Shown here one piece after another: positions 7,063 through 13,924 of a stretch of 16,856 bases of DNA. The stretch is taken from positions 1 through 16,856 of the forward strand of contig CAYXPY010000039.1 in assembly GCA_964467345.1 (NCBI GenBank). Reading direction: 5' to 3'. The number at the start of each line of letters is the position of its first letter. Position 1 is the first letter of the stretch. The translations under genes and the position numbers were made by a program. The DNA is from SM1-50 sp964467345 (GTDB taxonomy: Archaea > Thermoplasmatota > E2 > DHVEG-1). The notes beneath the pieces were generated by a model. That model was not told the DNA's origin. It ran no database searches and saw nothing but the letters and a program-made list of their open reading frames with translations.

Positions 7063-7209
7063 TTATTTTGTTGCACTGGAAAAGCCAAGAATGTAATCAC
7101 AATACGGACAGACGAAGATCCTGTTTTGCTCCTCTGGTTCTTTTCCTTTTTTTTCGATGATGACAGTTTGAAGATCGATAAACTGCTTACAATACGGACA
7201 TATTCCCAT
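7063..7209 (-). CDS. Small zinc-ribbon-like protein (CPYC...CPYC), 48 residues
   Basis: The minus strand from the ATG at 7209 reads MGICPYCKQFIDLQTVIIEK..., then a charged linker, then IFVCPYCDYILGFSSATK and TAA. Two identical CPYC knuckles (Cys 4/7 and Cys 34/37) 26 residues apart are the pattern of a four-cysteine zinc ribbon. GGTGAGG lies 5 nt upstream of the ATG, a strong ribosome binding site. The overlapping frames on both strands are open but encode only low-complexity sequence, so this is the real gene. Small zinc ribbons of this size are usually nucleic-acid or protein-interaction modules; no specific partner can be named. It is divergent from the Cys/His protein at 7410-7556. Confidence 0.8.
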   Translation of the reverse strand: MGICPYCKQFIDLQTVIIEKKGKEPEEQNRIFVCPYCDYILGFSSATK

Positions 7210-7409
7210 AGTTCCCTCACCAGTTATTGTATTTTTTATCCTATAATACTTTCTTTGTCAATATTGTACGAAACGAAAGATTTTCTTTTATGTCGTGAAG
7301 AAACAGTGAACCACACCGCTGAGGTTTCTTTTCTTCTGTCTTTTCAAAATAATTCTTTTTTTGGATATCTTTTTAAACAGAAAAGGGTTCTATTTTGAAT
7401 GGTAAAAAA
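7210..7409. other. Divergent promoter region between two small Cys-rich genes
   Basis: About 200 nt with no supported gene. The minus side has A/T-rich TATA-like GTATTATAGG and then AAAAAATAC before the gene at 7209. The plus side has CTTTTTAAACAG (about 7368-7379), about 35 nt before the ATG at 7410. An 8-codon reading frame starting at 7399 overlaps the start of the plus-strand gene; there is no evidence that it is translated. Confidence 0.4.
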
Positions 7410-7556
7410 ATGGCATCATGCGTAATTTGTGGAAGAAAAGCCACCGATATTGTCTATGATAAAAAAAAGAAAGTATGGGTGTTTAATTGTCCAGAGCACA
7501 TCGTTCCAGAATCAGACCTGGTCGTGCCACGACACATGATTGAACAATTAAAATGA
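7410..7556 (+). CDS. Small Cys/His protein (CVIC...CPEH), 48 residues
   Basis: ATG at 7410 to TGA at 7554-7556. It begins MASCVICGRKATDIVYDKKK, continues KVWVFNCPEHIVPESDL and ends RHMIEQLK. Cys 4 and Cys 7 (CxxC) with Cys 27 and His 30 (CxxH) form a likely C3H zinc-binding site around a short beta hairpin. The leader has no strong ribosome binding site; a TATA-like TTTTTAAAC about 35 nt upstream suggests a very short leader. The clean Cys/His spacing, soluble composition and position opposite another small zinc-type gene support a real gene. Function unknown. Confidence 0.7.
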   Translation: MASCVICGRKATDIVYDKKKKVWVFNCPEHIVPESDLVVPRHMIEQLK

Positions 7557-7669
7557 GACGATAACCCCTGGTGTTAGGGACTCTTTTCTGTGCATCGTGC
7601 ACCATGGTTTCCAAGGCGGTTATGTTTTTTAAGGGAGTTCGTATTACATAAGATGAAGGTGGTTTCTAT

Positions 7670-7843
7670 ATGGAAAGTAAGCATTTGATTATCGGTGGGA
7701 TTTGGGCTGTTGTCATTATCGTTATCATCGGTTTTTTTCTGACAGGGACGTCTCTTGAGTTTTTTGGGTATCTGATTTTGTTGTTCATCGCTTTCGTCTT
7801 CTCTTTGATGACGGAGCTTCTCCTCAGAGGAAAGGAGAAATAA
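7670..7843 (+). CDS. Small two-helix membrane protein, 57 residues
   Basis: ATG at 7670 to TAA at 7841-7843. It starts MESKHLIIGGIWAVVIIVII, has hydrophobic helices at about 6-25 and 31-48, and ends TELLLRGKEK. AAGGTGG lies 7 nt upstream of the ATG and TTTTTTAAGG (7625-7634) is a reasonable TATA box about 40 nt upstream. The charge pattern suggests a helical hairpin with both ends on the inside. No family is recognised; such small proteins can be subunits or modulators of larger membrane complexes, which is only a general possibility here. Confidence 0.65.
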   Translation: MESKHLIIGGIWAVVIIVIIGFFLTGTSLEFFGYLILLFIAFVFSLMTELLLRGKEK

Positions 7844-7873
7844 AAAGACCTATTTTCGCTAGTGAAGACCTGA

Positions 7874-7899
7874 GATCATTGACGGTATTGATCGTTTTT
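7874..7899 (+). terminator. Weak hairpin/T-tract after 7670-7843
   Basis: GATCA-N10-TGATC (5-bp stem) followed by GTTTTTG, about 30 nt after the stop of the small membrane protein. The stem is short, so it is only tentative. Confidence 0.3.
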
Positions 7900-7933
7900 G
7901 TATCTGCTGTAGTGTTTTCTCCGGAAGCATATG

Positions 7934-7978
7934 TATTTATAATGGATACAAATTCCAAAATTATCGATTGTGGAGGAT
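7934..7978 (+). promoter_or_regulatory. Promoter and ribosome binding site of the collagen-like gene
   Basis: TATTTATAA (7934-7942) is a good archaeal TATA box about 45 nt before the ATG at 7986. GGAGGAT (7972-7978) lies 7 nt before the ATG and is the strongest ribosome binding site in the window. The predicted leader is about 20-25 nt. Confidence 0.65.
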
Positions 7979-7985
7979 TTAAAAA

Positions 7986-9233
7986 ATGAAACAGGATAGG
8001 AATAGAAAGAGTAGGCTGGTTTTTTGTCTTGGCATCTGTCTGATGCTGCTGATGATTTCTTGTTTGGCTGCCACGGCTACAACAACCTCGACTACTGCGC
8101 AGACCAAACCGACCACTGAGACAGCGCCATCAAAGCTTAGGTATCTTCAAAATCTGTACCCGTTTAAACTCCTCAGCTGGGATTTCTGGAGCAATCCGCC
8201 TCATATTTACGCACGAAACACGGGAAATATCGGTATAGGGACTCCTACTCCCTCTGCGAAACTTGACATCGTTGGAAACATCGCGATCAACGGCCTGGAA
8301 ATCATCGATGCCTCAGGTAAATGGGTCGGTGACATCTCAAATATGCAAGGACCACCGGGACCACAAGGGGAACAAGGACCGGAAGGACCACAAGGCCCCC
8401 AAGGCCCCCCGGGGATACAGGGACCACCCGGGCCACAAGGACCACAAGGACCACAAGGGCCACCCGGTGAACAGGGACCACCAGGGCAGAACGGGTCACA
8501 AGGCATACCCGGTGCCCAGGGGCCGATTGGATTAACCCCTGCCCATGAATGGTTCAACACCCTGCTGCGGTTCCAAAACCAGGATGGTTCCTGGGGCGAG
8601 TTTGTCGACCTGAAGGGAATCCCTGGGGATACACGATGGGAGTTGAACGGACAGAACATCTACTATGTGACCGGTGGTGTCGGGATTGGCACAAAAGCAC
8701 CATCAGCAACCTTAGAGGTGAACGGTTCTATTGCTGCAAGCACCTTTGTTGGCGATGGATCACAACTGACCAATCTTCCCCACTTTAGCAGACCTTTACT
8801 GATCTATACAAACAAATACGGGTATAACGTCTCTGGCACCTATGAGTATTATTACGAGTTCACCCCAATCCCGGCCTCTAATCTCACCGGTGATTTCTTG
8901 AAAATTGAACTCACCGGCTATGGCATGCTCCATCTTAAGGAGAACAGCGAGGGGGGCATCGATATGGGGATTAATGCCAAACACCCTGGGGGAAGCTATT
9001 CGGTAAGCATGCCTGCGCAGCATTTCTTGTATGCAAAACCCCTGGCCAGTGCGTTTGCCACCGACTTTCAGAACTTCGGTCAGATGAGCTCCCTTACCTG
9101 GTATCATCAGTTAACGTCCCAGGAGAAACTGCAGGGTATCCAGATACAACTGCATGTGCATCTCTATAGCCCGACATCAGGGGGACAGACCGTAGGGTTC
9201 GAAAACGTGCAAACCATCATTAGTTGTGTGTAA
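7986..9233 (+). CDS. Secreted collagen-like protein with tail-fibre-type flanking motifs
   Basis: 415 residues. A signal peptide or anchor (about 11-30) is followed by a Thr-rich stretch (29-45), likely a glycosylated spacer. Then comes a short head with GNIGIGTPTPSAKLDIVGNI (80-99). The collagen-like shaft has 21 uninterrupted Gly-x-y triplets (122-184), mostly GPQ, GPP and GEQ, starting GPPGPQGEQGPEGPQ. A linker (EWFNTLLRFQNQDGSWGEFVDLKG, 188-211) leads to a second head motif, GGVGIGTKAPSATLEVNGSI (230-249), with STFVGDGSQLTNL after it. A C-terminal domain (about 268-415), rich in aromatic residues and beta strands and ending IISCV, may be the trimerising or binding end. GIGT..PSA.L.V.G motifs of this kind occur in phage tail fibres and large bacterial surface proteins. 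A trimeric stalk on the cell surface is inferred. A terminator follows (9249-9286). Confidence 0.88.
   Translation: MKQDRNRKSRLVFCLGICLMLLMISCLAATATTTSTTAQTKPTTETAPSKLRYLQNLYPFKLLSWDFWSNPPHIYARNTGNIGIGTPTPSAKLDIVGNIAINGLEIIDASGKWVGDISNMQGPPGPQGEQGPEGPQGPQGPPGIQGPPGPQGPQGPQGPPGEQGPPGQNGSQGIPGAQGPIGLTPAHEWFNTLLRFQNQDGSWGEFVDLKGIPGDTRWELNGQNIYYVTGGVGIGTKAPSATLEVNGSIAASTFVGDGSQLTNLPHFSRPLLIYTNKYGYNVSGTYEYYYEFTPIPASNLTGDFLKIELTGYGMLHLKENSEGGIDMGINAKHPGGSYSVSMPAQHFLYAKPLASAFATDFQNFGQMSSLTWYHQLTSQEKLQGIQIQLHVHLYSPTSGGQTVGFENVQTIISCV
8349..8537 (+). repeat. Collagen-coding tandem triplets
   Basis: The Gly-x-y region is also repetitive as DNA: near-identical 9-mers GG(A/G)CCACAA occur back to back (for example 8431-8458), alternating with GG(A/G)CCACC. 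Low codon variety suggests expansion by slippage or unequal recombination. Confidence 0.7.
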
Positions 9234-9248
9234 CAACAGACACAGAGT

Positions 9249-9286
9249 AAGGGCTCCTGCAAAGGGGTCCTTTCAATTATTTTTTT
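9249..9286 (+). terminator. Hairpin/T-tract terminator after the collagen-like gene
   Basis: AAGGGCTCC-TGCAAA-GGGGTCCTT (9-bp stem with two G-T pairs, 9249-9271 region) is followed by a T-rich tract ending in seven T's (9280-9286), 15 nt after the stop. Confidence 0.6.
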
Positions 9287-9332
9287 ATGCCTTTAAAAGT
9301 ATCAGTACTGAGTTGCTTTTTTTATAAACATG

Positions 9333-9375
9333 GAAAAAAGGAGGGGGGAAGGAATTGAGAGCGCTTCTCAATTCC
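9333..9375 (-). terminator. Hairpin/T-tract terminator after 9389-10846
   Basis: GGAATTGAGA-GCGCT-TCTCAATTCC is a perfect 10-bp stem (9351-9375). On the minus strand it is followed by pyrimidine-rich sequence with six T's (9335-9340). It lies 13 nt from the stop of the thioredoxin-fold gene and faces the collagen gene's terminator, closing both convergent units. Confidence 0.7.
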
Positions 9376-9388
9376 TGAGAGGAGTGTT

Positions 9389-10846
9389 TCAGAGGAACTT
9401 GAATGCTTTAATCTCCTGTCGTGCGGAATTCCCTGCTTCATCATAGACAATGATTCGGATGGTATGAGGGATGAAGGGCAGGCTGAATCGTTTCCATAAA
9501 AACGTATAAGGCGAGGTTGTGATTTCAGCTTGCTCCTTTCCATCAATGAGAACCAAGATTCTATCGATACCAGATTCTGTGTCATTAGCTGCTACCTCGA
9601 TGGTGATCTGACCGATGATCAGCACATTTTTCAAGAACAGAAGCTGTGTTCCTTCATTATCTTTCATGTAGAAATAGCCGGCCTCTGGTTTTTCAATAGT
9701 GACTGTTGGTGGTGTGATGTCAGGTATAGATGCTGTCGTGAAACTCCAGACCGGACCTTCCGTGATTTGACCATGATTGTCGTGAGCGGTAATTTTCCAG
9801 TAATATGTTGTATGGAACTGCATTATGCCCACGTCATAGGTCATCTCAAAAATATTGGCTTTTAGGAGTGGTGGGGGGTTCGTGGTTCCGAAATAGAGGT
9901 CAGAGTATACGTCTTCACCGATATCTTCATCGCTATTTGTCCAGGCAAGGTCTTTTGTGACATCAACATTCATGGCGCCATCAGCTGGTTTGGGGTTTGT
10001 GGGAACCGCTGGTGGATGGGAAGTCCCAAGCCAGACACCGTCTGCATCATCGACGTAATAGGCATCGAACGGGTTTCCATTTGGCGGGTCGGAGAATCCT
10101 TGATGAACAGCGGAGTTAAAGACAACAGCGATGACCTGAAGGTTTCCATACTGGATGTTTCCAAAATCATGACCATACCCATCATCGAAATCATGACCAT
10201 CCCAGACCAAGGAGCCTGTCCATGTGCCAGAAGTTGGAATGAGAATGTCTTGGTTAAAAGCGTAATCAAGGAAGGCGAATGTATATGGATGTCCCATCGT
10301 ATCATTCCAGCCCATGGTCGATTCAACTTCCGTCACATACACGTGGATATGACCGGTATAGCCAGAACTCTCATGGTTTTGGACGTTGACATCGATGTCT
10401 ATCTGCGCGTTCCCCAGCCAGAGAGCGCTGAGGGTGACATCAATATTTGGGACGATACGCGCACCGCAGGTTGTAAGATCCTGACGATAGTATGCCTCTG
10501 CTTCTGGGAACCCGCCAACCTCGACACGGTACCCACCATCGAACCAGACTGTAGGATATCCCCAGATGTTGTATTCGTTAATACGCTCAGCAGCAGCATC
10601 ATTTTCGAAATCGACCAAGCTGACATAATAGAAGGGGTAGTCATTGCTGGTATATACCTTATGGAGTGCTTCTCTAGCAACATGGCAGTTGGAGCATGGC
10701 AGCTCTGTTCCAAGTTCAGCAAACATGGTATGGGTCGCTGCTTTGGTTTGCGTGTTTGCTACTGCTGTCGAAGATGAGAGTGATAGGGGTGAGAGAGACG
10801 TCATGAGCAGAGCGCTCATCATAAGTAGTAAGGTGATCTTTTTCAT
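9389..10846 (-). CDS. Secreted Omp28-like thioredoxin-fold protein with FnIII and Ig-like domains
   Basis: 485 residues. A signal peptide (1-30, ending TAVA) is followed by a thioredoxin-fold domain (about 38-130) with CSNC at 51-54, as in the CxxC redox site, and YPTVWFDGG (97-105) holding the cis-proline (98). A beta-sandwich region (about 130-275) has NIDVTLSALW and HIHVYVTEVES, the pattern of Omp28-related proteins. An FnIII-like domain (about 280-372, TNPKPADGAMNV ... TTYYWKITAHDNHG..T.GPVWSFTT) and a bacterial-Ig-like domain (378-480, PPTVTIEKPEAG ... VYDEAGNSA) complete the protein. Likely an extracellular disulfide-handling or cell-surface binding protein. GAGGA precedes the ATG. It follows the beta-propeller gene by 75 nt and has no obvious TATA box, so read-through from that gene is plausible despite the intervening terminator-like hairpin. 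Confidence 0.85.
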   Translation of the reverse strand: MKKITLLLMMSALLMTSLSPLSLSSSTAVANTQTKAATHTMFAELGTELPCSNCHVAREALHKVYTSNDYPFYYVSLVDFENDAAAERINEYNIWGYPTVWFDGGYRVEVGGFPEAEAYYRQDLTTCGARIVPNIDVTLSALWLGNAQIDIDVNVQNHESSGYTGHIHVYVTEVESTMGWNDTMGHPYTFAFLDYAFNQDILIPTSGTWTGSLVWDGHDFDDGYGHDFGNIQYGNLQVIAVVFNSAVHQGFSDPPNGNPFDAYYVDDADGVWLGTSHPPAVPTNPKPADGAMNVDVTKDLAWTNSDEDIGEDVYSDLYFGTTNPPPLLKANIFEMTYDVGIMQFHTTYYWKITAHDNHGQITEGPVWSFTTASIPDITPPTVTIEKPEAGYFYMKDNEGTQLLFLKNVLIIGQITIEVAANDTESGIDRILVLIDGKEQAEITTSPYTFLWKRFSLPFIPHTIRIIVYDEAGNSARQEIKAFKFL

Positions 10847-10883
10847 GTTATGATTCCTCTTGATGTAGTAATGATTCCAAACC

Positions 10884-10923
10884 AGAAAAAGGAAAAAAGA
10901 AAGAAGATGAGGGAAAGCTCATC
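10884..10923 (-). terminator. Hairpin/T-rich terminator overlapping the stop of 10922-12421
   Basis: GATGAG-CTTTCC-CTCATC (6-bp stem, 10906-10923 on the minus strand) begins at the stop codon and is followed by pyrimidine-rich sequence with a run of six T's (10892-10897). Termination may be partial, because the next gene lacks a clear promoter. Confidence 0.5.
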
Positions 10924-12421
10924 AGGAATCAAGCTGCGTGAAAATTATGAGCTGTCTGCCTGTGTAGTCACTAGAGATTTCGTTGACTGTTACGGTGATG
11001 TCAATAGACCCTAGTCCGAGAAACGGCTTGCATGAGACCGTGGCTTCTCCACCGGCGGAAATACTAAGGGTCTCTTTGTAAGAGACATTAATCCGATGGA
11101 ATATCCCTCCGGTTATCGTAATTGAAACGCTCACATCTGTTGCTTCCGTAGAACCAAGGTTTTTTACTAGGGCTTGTACTCCTAAACCTGCGGTGACTGA
11201 GTCTAGGACAACGCCCTTCTCCGCCTGGATTTTCAGGATAAACGTGTCTCCTTCCCAGTCGTTGAGTGCACCGGTGCTTCCTACAGCAACAAAGCCACCA
11301 TCTCGAGATTGTATCCCACAGGTTACTTCATCACATAATCCATCTGATAGGTCAATGATTTTTTCCCATTCTGTAGCACCCTGGGAGTTCAGCTTTACGA
11401 GGTAGCCGTCGGTGTTCCAGGTGTCCATGTCAAGGAGAAAGCCAGTAATGAAGTATCCCCCGTCTCTTGTTGGGGTGATGCTAGTGCCGTGCACGGGGTC
11501 GTTCATAGATATCTGCTTATTCCAGGTCAGTGTTCCTTGAGCATCGAGATGCAGTACCCAAAGGCTTTCGGTGCCGTTCATATCAAAAACGCTGCCTAGC
11601 ACAATATAGCCATTGGACATCGTTTTGATACAAATGCCATCCTCACCTACGTCAGCGTTACCAAAGGTTTTTTCCCAACTTACTTCTCCAGTTTCATCTG
11701 TTTTTACAACCCAAACATCTCCCATTTCATCGGAGGCATCTGTTAAACCGACAATGACGTACCCACCGTCCTCGGTTTTCGTGAAACTTTTCGGTTCGTC
11801 AAGAGTAGCCCCCCCGATAGTCTTATTCCATTGTTCGGTTCCATCTGCTGTAAGTTTGATGAGCCAGAGATCATAACCACCTGCGCCGTAGGTTGATGTA
11901 TCCCCAAGGACGATGTATCCTCCGTCCGAGGTCTGAAGAACGTCATGTCCATGATCCGGCCCATTACTTTTTCCAAAGCTCTTCTGCCAGACAAGGTCTC
12001 CGTTTGCATTTGCTTTGGTTACTTGGACATCCCAGAGCCAGGACCCGCCGACATCACCGACGATGATATAGCCGCCGTCTGTTGTTTGATGAACGGTTTT
12101 CCCAAAGAGATTGGTCATCTCAATCGGGAAATGATGGTGCCAGGATTCTTCACCGGTCACGTCGGTTTTTACCAACAGCACTTCTGTGTACCCTGGAGGT
12201 GTTGCGATGGTTGATCCCGTGAAAATATACCCGCCATCTGCGGTCTGTTCGACGTAGTACGCCCTGTCGTTTATGATGCTGTCAAAAATATGTATCCATT
12301 CGATTTCGGCATCCAAAGGTTCCTGGGTCGTGTTTTTTGCAATTGATGTTCCAGCAACAAGAATAAGAGTTGCGCATACCAGCATACAAATCAGGTTATA
12401 TATTTTTTTTCTATTTTTCAT
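10922..12421 (-). CDS. Secreted seven-repeat beta-propeller protein with C-terminal CARDB-like domain
   Basis: 499 residues from the ATG at 12421. A signal peptide or anchor (about 7-28, ending TSIA) is followed by seven repeats of 51-54 residues marked by (T/S)xDGGYxxxG. DGGY or its variant falls at 62, 115, 166, 218, 269 (SNGY), 320 and 374 (DGGF). Each repeat continues with a strand such as LWLIKLTADGTEQWNKTI, the blade pattern of a seven-bladed propeller. Residues about 405-499 form a beta domain resembling CARDB (VQALVKNLGSTEATDVSVSI). The frame is open to 12454, but the inner ATG is preferred: GGTGGAT lies just upstream and the TATA box at 12461-12470 leaves the upper start outside the transcript. 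No catalytic motif is seen; a surface recognition or scaffold role is inferred. Confidence 0.85.
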   Translation of the reverse strand: MKNRKKIYNLICMLVCATLILVAGTSIAKNTTQEPLDAEIEWIHIFDSIINDRAYYVEQTADGGYIFTGSTIATPPGYTEVLLVKTDVTGEESWHHHFPIEMTNLFGKTVHQTTDGGYIIVGDVGGSWLWDVQVTKANANGDLVWQKSFGKSNGPDHGHDVLQTSDGGYIVLGDTSTYGAGGYDLWLIKLTADGTEQWNKTIGGATLDEPKSFTKTEDGGYVIVGLTDASDEMGDVWVVKTDETGEVSWEKTFGNADVGEDGICIKTMSNGYIVLGSVFDMNGTESLWVLHLDAQGTLTWNKQISMNDPVHGTSITPTRDGGYFITGFLLDMDTWNTDGYLVKLNSQGATEWEKIIDLSDGLCDEVTCGIQSRDGGFVAVGSTGALNDWEGDTFILKIQAEKGVVLDSVTAGLGVQALVKNLGSTEATDVSVSITITGGIFHRINVSYKETLSISAGGEATVSCKPFLGLGSIDITVTVNEISSDYTGRQLIIFTQLDS

Positions 12422-12460
12422 ATATCCACCCTTTTTTAACCCTGTAATTCTCAAACTTGC

Positions 12461-12470
12461 TTATAAATAC
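12461..12470 (-). promoter_or_regulatory. TATA box of 10922-12421
   Basis: Minus strand GTATTTATAA, about 40 nt upstream of the ATG at 12421, with GGGTGGAT between. Confidence 0.6.
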
Positions 12471-12479
12471 TAGGAAAAT

Positions 12480-12738
12480 GTTCGGAAAAAACCAAACAAT
12501 ATACTATAAAAATTTATAAATGTTCAAAAAAAAAATGCTATCCAATCTTTCAATTTCTATTCCCATTATTACGATAGTAAGACTAGTAGCAAGGACTTCT
12601 CTGAACGAGATCTTTTTCAATGTATTCCATTGGTACCATCGTCGTTATCACTTTTTTTAGCCTTCTTGAACTATGTTATGAAATAGACGACATCTGAATA
12701 GGAAAAGCTCAAAAAGAGTCAGATTTTAACATCCCGCT
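12480..12738. other. Divergent intergenic region
   Basis: About 260 nt (317 nt between the two start codons) separates the minus-strand propeller gene and the plus-strand UbiA gene. It is A/T-rich and contains a TATA-like AATTTATAAA (about 12510-12520) facing the plus strand, which would give a long leader of roughly 190 nt to the UbiA gene. A 45-codon frame starting at 12520 has no ribosome binding site and an unremarkable composition. No RNA structure or repeat stood out. Confidence 0.4.
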
Positions 12739-13743
12739 ATGAAAAAGGTTGCTGCGTACGCAAAACTCCTTCGGCTCCCAGGTATCGGTGCGCTTGGTAC
12801 CACCACATTAATTGGTGCAATAACAGTCGGTGTCTCGGATTTAGTTGATCTGGGTATTGTTTTTCTCATCGGCTCTCTTTCAGCTGTGTTTGGTTTTTTA
12901 CTTAATGACTACGCCGATGTGGAACTTGATAATCTTGTTGATGATTTAAAGAAAAAACCACTAGTCAGCGGAGACGTATCAAAAAGGTCAGCCTTACTAA
13001 TAGGAATTCTTCTCATTTTAGCGACATTCTTTCTAATTTCACTCTTGTATTATGAAAAACCAATCGATACGTACAAATTCCTGGCAATTAACTGTATCAT
13101 CCTTGCAGGGATTCTTGGCAGTGTGTATGATTTATTCGGAAAAAGATTCATCGGCTCTGATTTTCTTGTTTCGATATCCATGTCTTTTGTGTTCTTATTT
13201 GGTGCTCTTTCATTTGCTCAACCAAACATCATAACATGGATAATCTTTATTCTCACCTTTAATCAAGCACTCCATATGAATGCTGTTGAGGGCGGCATAA
13301 AAGATGCTGACCATGATTATAAAATGGGTGTCACAAACATTGCGCTTTCTTCAGGAGTAAAAGTAGAGGGAACGGCTCTTTTTATTCCCCCTGCCTTTAA
13401 GGCGTTTGGATTCGGGATACGACTGTTTTCAGCTATTTTATTATTCACCCCATTTGTGTTTTTTGGGTATGACTACTACCTCTGGCACATTATTTTATTA
13501 GCGGTCCTCACCTTTATTTTGTTAGCGTTAAGCATAAGATTTTTAACGATGAAAGTCTTTGATAGAAGTAAAATAAGAAAACTTATTGGGATCCAATCAT
13601 TTTTACGATATTCCCTGGTGCCGATAATGTTAATTCCAATAATCGGTACTCTCTCCTCCGTGATACTGATTTTCTTTCCAATAGTCTGGTATATAGTATT
13701 TACGCCACTGCTTGGGGAAGAATTGTTTAAACCAAGGATGTAA
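12739..13743 (+). CDS. UbiA-family prenyltransferase (canonical motifs)
   Basis: 334 residues, integral membrane with about nine helices. Both Asp-rich motifs of the UbiA superfamily are intact: NDYADVELD at 56-64 (N/DxxxDxxxD, followed by KKKPLVSG at 71-78) and DADHD at 189-193 (DxxxD). These bind the prenyl diphosphate through magnesium. The family transfers a prenyl chain to a lipid or quinone acceptor; archaeal members include geranylgeranylglyceryl-phosphate geranylgeranyltransferase and enzymes for quinones, heme O and carotenoids. The acceptor cannot be read from the sequence. The start has no obvious ribosome binding site (AACATCCCGCT before ATG), but the N-terminus, a short basic stretch then LLRLP, is where the family begins. 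A second UbiA gene follows 181 nt downstream. Confidence 0.9.
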   Translation: MKKVAAYAKLLRLPGIGALGTTTLIGAITVGVSDLVDLGIVFLIGSLSAVFGFLLNDYADVELDNLVDDLKKKPLVSGDVSKRSALLIGILLILATFFLISLLYYEKPIDTYKFLAINCIILAGILGSVYDLFGKRFIGSDFLVSISMSFVFLFGALSFAQPNIITWIIFILTFNQALHMNAVEGGIKDADHDYKMGVTNIALSSGVKVEGTALFIPPAFKAFGFGIRLFSAILLFTPFVFFGYDYYLWHIILLAVLTFILLALSIRFLTMKVFDRSKIRKLIGIQSFLRYSLVPIMLIPIIGTLSSVILIFFPIVWYIVFTPLLGEELFKPRM

Positions 13744-13837
13744 AACAATTTTGAAAAACTAGATAAAAATACAAAACGATGGACCATGGGTTGAGCAGGA
13801 CTCGCAGGCGTACAAATGATAAATAACCATGCATAAT

Positions 13838-13848
13838 ATTAATATATG
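13838..13848 (+). promoter_or_regulatory. Possible TATA box of the second UbiA gene
   Basis: ATTAATATATG lies about 77 nt before the ATG at 13925. An alternative CTTTAAGG (13897-13904) is too close to leave room for the ribosome binding site GGAGTGATG (13912-13920). Either would let the second UbiA gene be transcribed separately from the first. Confidence 0.35.
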
Positions 13849-13924
13849 ACATGGATTATCATATCATGAACAGGAGTAAAGGACACCTAACAACAGCTTT
13901 AAGGTTATTCTGGAGTGATGCCAA

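Noticed and set aside
6882..7398. Longer open frames on both strands over the small CPYC gene
   Set aside because: Their translations are runs of Phe, Lys and Ser from A/T tracts; only the 48-residue frame with two CPYC motifs and a strong ribosome site makes sense.
7561..7625. Hairpin CCCT-GGTGTT-AGGG followed by CTCTTTTCT after 7410-7556 as a terminator
   Set aside because: The 4-bp stem is too short and the T-run too interrupted to call with any confidence.
8207..8659. Minus-strand Gly/Pro/Cys-rich frame opposite the collagen region, and two more shifted frames
   Set aside because: These are mirror images of the repetitive GGACCACAA codons, without start signals.
7986..9233. Prophage or virus origin of the collagen-like protein
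   Set aside because: It has a signal peptide, which virion fibres lack, and no other virion, integrase or packaging gene is present.
10016..10777. 253-codon plus-strand frame opposite the Omp28-like gene
   Set aside because: The minus frame encodes signal peptide, CxxC, cis-Pro and known domain patterns; the plus frame has no recognisable feature.
12520..12657. 45-codon plus-strand frame before the first UbiA gene
   Set aside because: No ribosome binding site, A/T-tract start and unremarkable composition; not supported.
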